NCBI RefSeq assembly: GCF_000237925.1
Contig: NC_031496.1
Location: 17,876,245 to 17,940,244 of the forward strand
Length of the DNA: 64,000 nucleotides
Source of the DNA: Schistosoma mansoni
Taxonomy: Eukaryota; Platyhelminthes; Trematoda; Strigeidida; Schistosomatidae
Reading direction: 5' to 3'
Below, piece after piece: positions 62,301 to 64,000 of this stretch. Position numbers and translations under genes: made by a program. Within the stretch, counting starts at the first letter, position 1. Every line of letters starts with the position of its first letter. Below the pieces are notes generated by a model. That model made no database searches. It was not told the origin of the DNA and saw only the letters and a program-made list of their open reading frames with translations.

Positions 62301-64000
62301 TATGTTGGGATTAAAAAGCGAAATTACATTCTTCTATTCGTTGTGATTTTTTTCAAGATACGATATTATTGTATTAAATTAACAAGTAATAAGCTCAGTA
62401 TGACATGTAGCATATGATTTGTTATAACTCTAAGTACTTTTCATATATGTGTTTTCATTCTAATTAATAATTGAAACAAGTGTACAATCAATATATGAAA
62501 GTATTTCCGACTAGGGTCGTGGTCGTGTTTTGGGGTTAGTAAATCTTCACTTGTACCAGCCTATGTATTTTTACTTTTGCGTCGTAGGAATTGCAGTGGT
62601 TCCTCGTTTTACAAGTATGTGATAAACGATCCCGACATAACAATTAGCGACGACCAGATATAATAATTGGTGATGCAGTCATTACAGTCAACTAACAATC
62701 ATAACACTGGTACTTAAAGTTTTCTGCTGAAACTACTGAAGAAAATGGAAAATAACAGCTGAGTGACCAGAACAAACATGTACCTTGTTTTGACCAATAA
62801 ATACTTAGTAACAAATAACCTGTTATAGTAACAGACCGATGTATCTAGCTGAACTGGTAATTCTATAACTACAGATTGCATCGAAAAACACAATGGATAA
62901 ATTATTTTCAGCTCTAAGGATGATGTTAAAATAAAATAAAAGCAATGATTTCATGTGCTTTCATAGACCTTTTTTTCAAATTGCCTATAAATGCATCGTT
63001 CAGTGAATAATCCTAAATGCAAGAAAATTTTATTATTTACTTATTTAAACACATAAAAATTGGCATAAAGAGGCACCAGATATGTACGCGCCACACAAAT
63101 ATCATTTGATTTGTGTGAGGGCTGTGATACTACCCAGGTGCCCAGACCGAAGCAGGTGGTTTTCTTAGGGGGCCACATCCCCAGCCTTTGACCTAAAGAT
63201 CTGATCCACAAGGCAGTGGAGCATCTCGAAGCGATGCATTCCCATGGTAGCCGGTGACCAACAATTGGTTCATACGCCATTTGTTCCCTCAGAATACTAG
63301 AGCCCATGTGCACCATTGGTTTGGAATCAGGGTTTTCCAACTCCCTTAGGTGGACTTTCCGTGTCCACCAACCTGGTTAAAGCGCCGGGGATTCGCTTTT
63401 CGTCCTCTCAATTTCGTACACAACACTCCCGCCTCGAGTAGGCAGTGAGTAGGACTTCCCTGGCAGAGGCTATATACGCGTGGCCATGTGAGAGTATTTC
63501 AATTCTTGGCCATACCAGGACATTTGGGGGTATACAAGAAAAACATATTTAATATATTAATCTAGACTATGCATATCTAAATTTTAGAAGCAAATAAACT
63601 TACGGAAGCTCCCTCTACCAGTTCGGCCAGTTGGGTTGCCGAAATTCCAGAATGCTCACTACTGGGTAAGTTTTCAGCTTTTTCGTCAACCTGTGAGATG
63701 GACATAGCACGTTCTGAAGCAGACACATCAGTGATAATGTCTTGAAAACATGAGAAAGTAAACAACAATTCGATCTATTATTGTAACAATTCTTATGAAT
63801 GAGTAAGCAATACATTTCTGTTTGCGAAGCTCACGTAAAATAAGTGGCGAGGATTAAAGATTATGAAAAGTTAAAAGATTTTACTTTTCGTTAGTAATTA
63901 GTATTGAAACCAAGATATATTTTAAGTTTATGATAATAGCATAGTGTGATAAGCAGTACTCACAAACGGCCTTTACGAAGCCACCTGACCCATAAAAATG
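44175..64000 (-). CDS. EXOC8: EXOC8/Exo84 exocyst subunit, partial (5' end outside window)
   Basis: Host gene on the minus strand, at least 728 codons visible; the human protein has 725. In transcript order the coding exons are 64000-63964 (tentative), 63740-63604, 61803-61658, 60700-60544, 59529-59241, 58106-57753, 57523-57220, 55205-55082, 54282-54160, 51530-51425, 45466-45279 and 44396-44175. All phases agree. The first confident part is a PH domain (VIFDGDL, then YPYRLQSTYDLNNFAVANF, FKLIVFPTNRLFQTE and WLTLLEE), which in animals binds RalA. The Exo84 C-terminal domain follows: LWDVPEDLDVAISERNF, then APKSVKAAVSQLGLLGKASL, SWETLSNLPKGEQDKII and FGILNQYTAADC. The protein is known to help tether secretory vesicles at the plasma membrane. 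Most introns carry retroposons. Confidence 0.92.
44711..44983. repeat. Inverted-repeat element (possible MITE) in the last exoc8 intron
   Basis: Arms at 44711-44779 and 44926-44983 are reverse complements over nearly 60 bases, including CACGAACTGATCTTAG and AAACACTGGACAT, with a nine-base gap in one arm. About 145 bases of unique DNA lie between. A related arm-like sequence occurs at 34316-34375. No target duplication is clear. It could be a MITE or a fold-back derivative. Confidence 0.65.
45279..45466 (-). CDS. EXOC8: exoc8 exon, Exo84 domain
   Basis: Codes for LTMSTYYLIRSLRQFIQSIH through DCFERVSPIDISDPAR, matching the human helix that carries SYTVVAFTKQTMGFLEEALK. Acceptor TTTTCAG, donor GTAAGT in phase 0. 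Confidence 0.9.
45467..46611. other. exoc8 intron, left part
   Basis: The 3' part of the minus-strand intron between exons 51425-51530 and 45279-45466, ahead of the retroposon cluster. No recognised feature. Confidence 0.6.
46612..46735 (+). mobile_element. Short retroposon (family A), left part of a split copy
   Basis: Matches the middle of the family A retroposon: CCACCTAGGGGAGTTGGAAA, then GGGCTCTAG and ACTACCAT. The copy is 5' truncated and is interrupted after 46735 by the RTE. It continues at 50641. Confidence 0.88.
46724..46735 (+). repeat. 12-bp target-site duplication, left
   Basis: GCTGACTACCAT, identical to 50641-50652. It belongs to the interrupted family A retroposon. Confidence 0.88.
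47116..49560 (+). CDS. RTE endonuclease and reverse transcriptase, main open part
   Basis: 814 codons. The endonuclease starts at GAFNVRT (about residue 116), with VSETRIQD, GDFNAQ, IDHIVIS and SDHN motifs. Reverse transcriptase follows with GKAAGPDG, NHRGISLTN, FRPGRGC, FLDLKAAFDSVD and SSGVRQGCPLSPFLF. The frame then ends a few residues later at a TGA (49558-49560), because a base has been gained or two lost. The true start may be the later methionine at 47391 (MANDSS), nearer to the conserved domain. As it stands the product would lack the catalytic YADD box. Confidence 0.93.
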   Translation: MCDRPQAVVPWALRSRSQVIKTTSNPISFSGTSRRILPRCGQPGSDNCPHTSNNTQDHCIHNQSPSSIPTIPSTLTFNTKLPLSVSSSSVTMANDSSARNAVPGLLKPRSKLHIGAFNVRTLSQIGQQASLAKTLESRTIDVCCVSETRIQDPSVVIHLTSPSQNGQPTKYTLRVSGDPLASSRGLAGVGIALSTRAEQALLEWIPVNSRLCAVRLNGSVRTRKDRDTRRCLFVVSAYAPTDCSHDEVKDDFYRKLSELLQKAKRSDIVVVAGDFNAQVGSLNQTERHLGGCFSIPAQRTDNGDRLLQLCSDNRLFLASTNFKHKERHRLTWRPPAPNQRWTQIDHIVISHRWRGSIEDCRSYWNTCLDSDHNLIRVRICLRLNGRRKSTLRRPIRIELEDEKAKCEFQKQLSSHLGSSVNETDPDAAWKDIRTAVETAVTSISHLNHRAPKNQWISSKSISLMDSRKLIPSGSEHDEERKQIRSRLTKSLRNDREQWWATKAKEMEKAAAVGNTRQLFRLIKETGIKKSSVSETISEKDGTLICSQPKRLERWAEHFKEQFSWPSATAQLPTIPRKPEWNIEVGPPTLLEVQKVIGNLKRGKAAGPDGLAPEVFKYGGPILAIRLTNILAKIWELDVIPSDWSQSLIVPIYKKGSKSSCDNHRGISLTNIASKILASIIIGRLTKTRELQTRENQAGFRPGRGCIDHIFTIRQVLEHRHAYRRPTMIVFLDLKAAFDSVDREVLWQCLSLKGVPERYINLLKALYSNTISRVSAYGELSHDFTTSSGVRQGCPLSPFLFNFIIDLLLQITLFD
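49547..50452 (+). pseudogene. RTE reverse transcriptase, C-terminal part in a shifted frame
   Basis: The frame opens at 49547 and continues the protein as STESTGIDLLPGG and LEYADDIVLF (the catalytic box), then DNFTYLGSL, LLYGCETWPL, LHRLRWLGHVLRMPEHRLPR and a C-terminus ending [10 protein letters not shown]. The shift relative to the main ORF is about one base near 49550. The rest is uninterrupted, so inactivation is recent. Confidence 0.92.
50641..50652 (+). repeat. 12-bp target-site duplication, right
   Basis: GCTGACTACCAT, identical to 46724-46735, directly after the CTGA-repeat tail of the RTE. Confidence 0.88.
50641..50870 (+). mobile_element. Short retroposon (family A), right part of the split copy
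   Basis: Continues the family A copy broken at 46735: TTGTGGATTAGACCTCTAGG, AAACCACCTGCTTTGG and the 3' end ACCAATGTTTATGTGTTTAAATAA. It is more diverged than the copies at 37, 52 and 63 kb, so it is older than they are. Confidence 0.9.
50871..51424. other. exoc8 intron segment, nothing recognised
   Basis: AT-rich intron DNA between the split retroposon and the exon at 51425-51530. No feature recognised. Confidence 0.6.
51425..51530 (-). CDS. EXOC8: exoc8 exon, Exo84 domain
   Basis: Codes for QESWETLSNLPKGEQDKIIA and FGILNQYTAAD, matching human SEEMWRRMNLMTPEALGKLK and CGVSNFEQYTGDDC. Acceptor TTCTCAG, phase 1 donor GTAAGT. The next intron, about 6 kb, holds the full-length RTE. Confidence 0.93.
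51969..51981 (+). repeat. Target-site duplication of family A copy, left
   Basis: ACTTTTGGTTTGC, differing from 52520-52532 at one base. Confidence 0.8.
51982..52519 (+). mobile_element. Short retroposon (family A), complete copy
   Basis: A 538-bp element bounded by near-identical 13-bp direct repeats (51969-51981 and 52520-52532, 12 of 13 bases). It begins AGTGTGGTGTAAGCCCC and ends in GTTTAAATAATAATAATGAT, an AT-rich tail. A 99-codon open frame (52209-52508) starts MENPDSKPMVHMGSSILREQ and is shared with the copies at 37.2 and 63.0 kb. No reverse transcriptase is encoded. Duplications and tail point to retroposition by another element. It lies antisense in an exoc8 intron. Confidence 0.88.
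52520..52532 (+). repeat. Target-site duplication of family A copy, right
   Basis: ACTTTTGGTTCGC, the partner of 51969-51981. Confidence 0.8.
52533..54159. other. exoc8 intron segment, nothing recognised
   Basis: About 1.6 kb of AT-rich intron. Open frames are short and show no family resemblance. Confidence 0.6.
54160..54282 (-). CDS. EXOC8: exoc8 exon, Exo84 domain
   Basis: Codes for 41 residues, LTELLSVDISSTLNRSLSRA through CEAVENRAK, amphipathic and helix-like as expected for this cullin-repeat-like region. It is in phase 0 on both sides. Confidence 0.82.
54785..54850 (+). mobile_element. Decayed family A fragment
   Basis: About 65 bases resemble the 3' part of the family A retroposon (GGTAGTATCACTAGGCCTTCACACAAACAA against GGCAGTATCACAGCCCTCACACAAATCAA, shown here only as short matching blocks around GTATCAC and CACACAAA). 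Very old. Confidence 0.55.
55082..55205 (-). CDS. EXOC8: exoc8 exon, Exo84 domain
   Basis: Codes for WTLEETEKFGQQLRVLLIDSH through AAQRIKAHANK. It aligns with human KVAKEHCQQLGDIGLDLTF, with a full match at the QQL. Acceptor TTATAG, donor GTGAGA, phase 0 out. Confidence 0.85.
55206..57219. other. exoc8 intron with a promoter-like patch
   Basis: About 2 kb of intron. The part at 55880-56180 is less AT-rich and holds a CCAAT-type box (GATTGGCT, 55939-55946), a TATA-like CTATAAATATA (about 56008) and, further on, a GAATACAATTT patch and a TTTTGGGGTCTTGTTGAGTG stretch. This pattern can occur in long terminal repeats, but no partner copy exists in the window. I do not assign it. Confidence 0.35.
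57220..57523 (-). CDS. EXOC8: exoc8 exon, Exo84 domain
   Basis: Codes for APKSVKAAVSQLGLLGKASLAAELFL through LAETAVEWCQSVVKPLGEILASK, matching human GPKATRRAVSQLIRLGQCTKACELFL and following. The downstream frame requires the weak donor GTTTAC at 57219. A better-looking GTAAGT four bases upstream (donor at 57223) would break the frame, so this border is less certain. Confidence 0.87.
57753..58106 (-). CDS. EXOC8: exoc8 exon, start of Exo84 C-terminal domain
   Basis: Codes for NWLWDVPEDLDVAISERNFQRAT, matching human EWIQELPEDLDVCIAQRDFEGAV. A Ser/Thr-rich insert follows, then KRIERNERNLTESLQYELVSA. Ends in phase 1 at GTATGT. Confidence 0.93.
58107..59029. other. exoc8 intron segment, nothing recognised
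   Basis: AT-rich intron between exons 57753-58106 and 59241-59529. No gene or internal repeat seen. Confidence 0.6.
59030..59105 (+). mobile_element. RTE 3' end fragment (Perere-3-like), decayed
   Basis: Matches the last 70-75 bases of the RTE at 50.57-50.64 kb: GGTATGGCAACTCGAACTGATG, then GTTCTACGTAGTGACTG. Extremely 5' truncated and mutated. Confidence 0.75.
59241..59529 (-). CDS. EXOC8: exoc8 exon, PH C-terminal helix and linker
   Basis: Begins KRWLTLLEETMRKY, matching human KREWLEVLEETKR, and contains NPFDD near its end, matching human NPFED. The middle linker is not conserved. Phase 1 donor GTAAGT. Confidence 0.92.
60544..60700 (-). CDS. EXOC8: exoc8 exon, PH domain second half
   Basis: Codes for YPYRLQSTYDLNNFAVANF and FKLIVFPTNRLFQTETPSDK, the clearest match to human YRYNALYSLDGLAVVNV and FKLLMFPESRIFQAE. 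Phase 0 donor GTATTA. Confidence 0.94.
60783..60810. repeat. (TA)n microsatellite in an exoc8 intron
   Basis: About 13 TA units. Confidence 0.9.
61658..61803 (-). CDS. EXOC8: exoc8 exon, PH domain first half
   Basis: Codes for VLVGDSSRRVIFDGDLREL and the following strand ending LTDTLVIAYHSQSA, matching human GQYLVYNGDLVEY and LMNDCLLVATWL. It ends in phase 2 at GTAAGTC. Confidence 0.88.
62365..62685 (-). repeat. Dispersed repeat R1, copy 2
   Basis: Reverse complement of 25130-25455 with small differences. It lies in the exoc8 intron between 61804 and 63603. Confidence 0.75.
63035..63530 (-). mobile_element. Short retroposon (family A)
   Basis: Minus-strand copy, near full length, with the 99-codon frame at 63041-63340. 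About 11 residues differ from the other two copies, mostly near the C-terminus. The 5' end carries a short deletion near 63490-63510. A possible 8-base duplication (CAAGAAAA) flanks it near 63020 and 63535. It lies in the sense orientation of exoc8, unlike the copy at 52 kb. Confidence 0.87.
63604..63740 (-). CDS. EXOC8: exoc8 exon, linker before PH domain
   Basis: Codes for an acidic, Ser-rich linker ending ATQLAELVEGAS, similar to the human LTTLLEKVEG just before the PH domain. Acceptor TTTTCAAG and donor GTAAGT; phase 1 in, phase 0 out. Confidence 0.78.
63964..64000 (-). CDS. EXOC8: exoc8 exon, tentative and partial
   Basis: An open stretch reading FYGSGGFVKAV ends at a good GTGAGT donor with the phase needed by the next exon. 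No clear family match is visible in so short a piece, so it is offered only because the phase and donor fit. Confidence 0.45.

Overview
The window is AT-rich eukaryotic DNA, almost certainly from a blood fluke of the genus Schistosoma. The evidence is threefold. SjR2/SR2-type and Perere-3/SR3-type RTE retrotransposons, a Merlin DNA transposon and Sm-alpha-like SINEs with hammerhead ribozymes all occur here. The plus-strand gene begins with very small introns (43 and 34 bp), a schistosome habit. The two host proteins resemble metazoan WDR20 and EXOC8. The species cannot be fixed from the sequence alone.

Layout. 1-5.1 kb: a broken Ty3/gypsy retrotransposon interrupted by a 5'-truncated CR1/Jockey-type LINE. 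5.1-10.4 kb: poorly recognisable sequence plus a decayed second LINE (about 9.0-10.1 kb). 10.418-20.197 kb (+): a complete seven-exon WDR20 homologue, 704 codons, whose introns hold RTE fragments, a short retroposon and an intact hammerhead ribozyme. 20.2-44.17 kb: a gene-free interval of about 24 kb with a dead Merlin transposon, tRNA-headed SINEs, a fold-back retroposon with a target-site duplication, a full-length SR2-like RTE with an uninterrupted 1005-codon ORF and perfect 13-bp duplications, an inverted Sm-alpha cluster with two more ribozymes, and several dispersed repeats. 44.175-64.0 kb (-): eleven well-supported exons, and one tentative, of the exocyst subunit EXOC8/Exo84, running off the right edge. 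Its introns contain a full-length, singly frameshifted Perere-3-like RTE inserted into an older short retroposon, plus further copies of that retroposon.

The two host genes converge. WDR20 is known elsewhere as an activating partner of USP12/USP46 deubiquitinases. EXOC8 is the PH-domain subunit of the exocyst, which tethers secretory vesicles to the plasma membrane. Nothing in the sequence ties the two pathways together. All exon junctions were placed by reading splice signals, matching reading-frame phase and remembered family sequences; no alignment software or transcript data were used.

Most notable: an intact sense-strand hammerhead ribozyme inside the last intron of wdr20; a young intact RTE whose stop codon is made by its own tail repeat; an RTE caught inside a copy of a short retroposon family that carries a shared 99-codon frame; a poly(A)-tailed fold-back element; and a Merlin transposase carrying a 32-bp intron.
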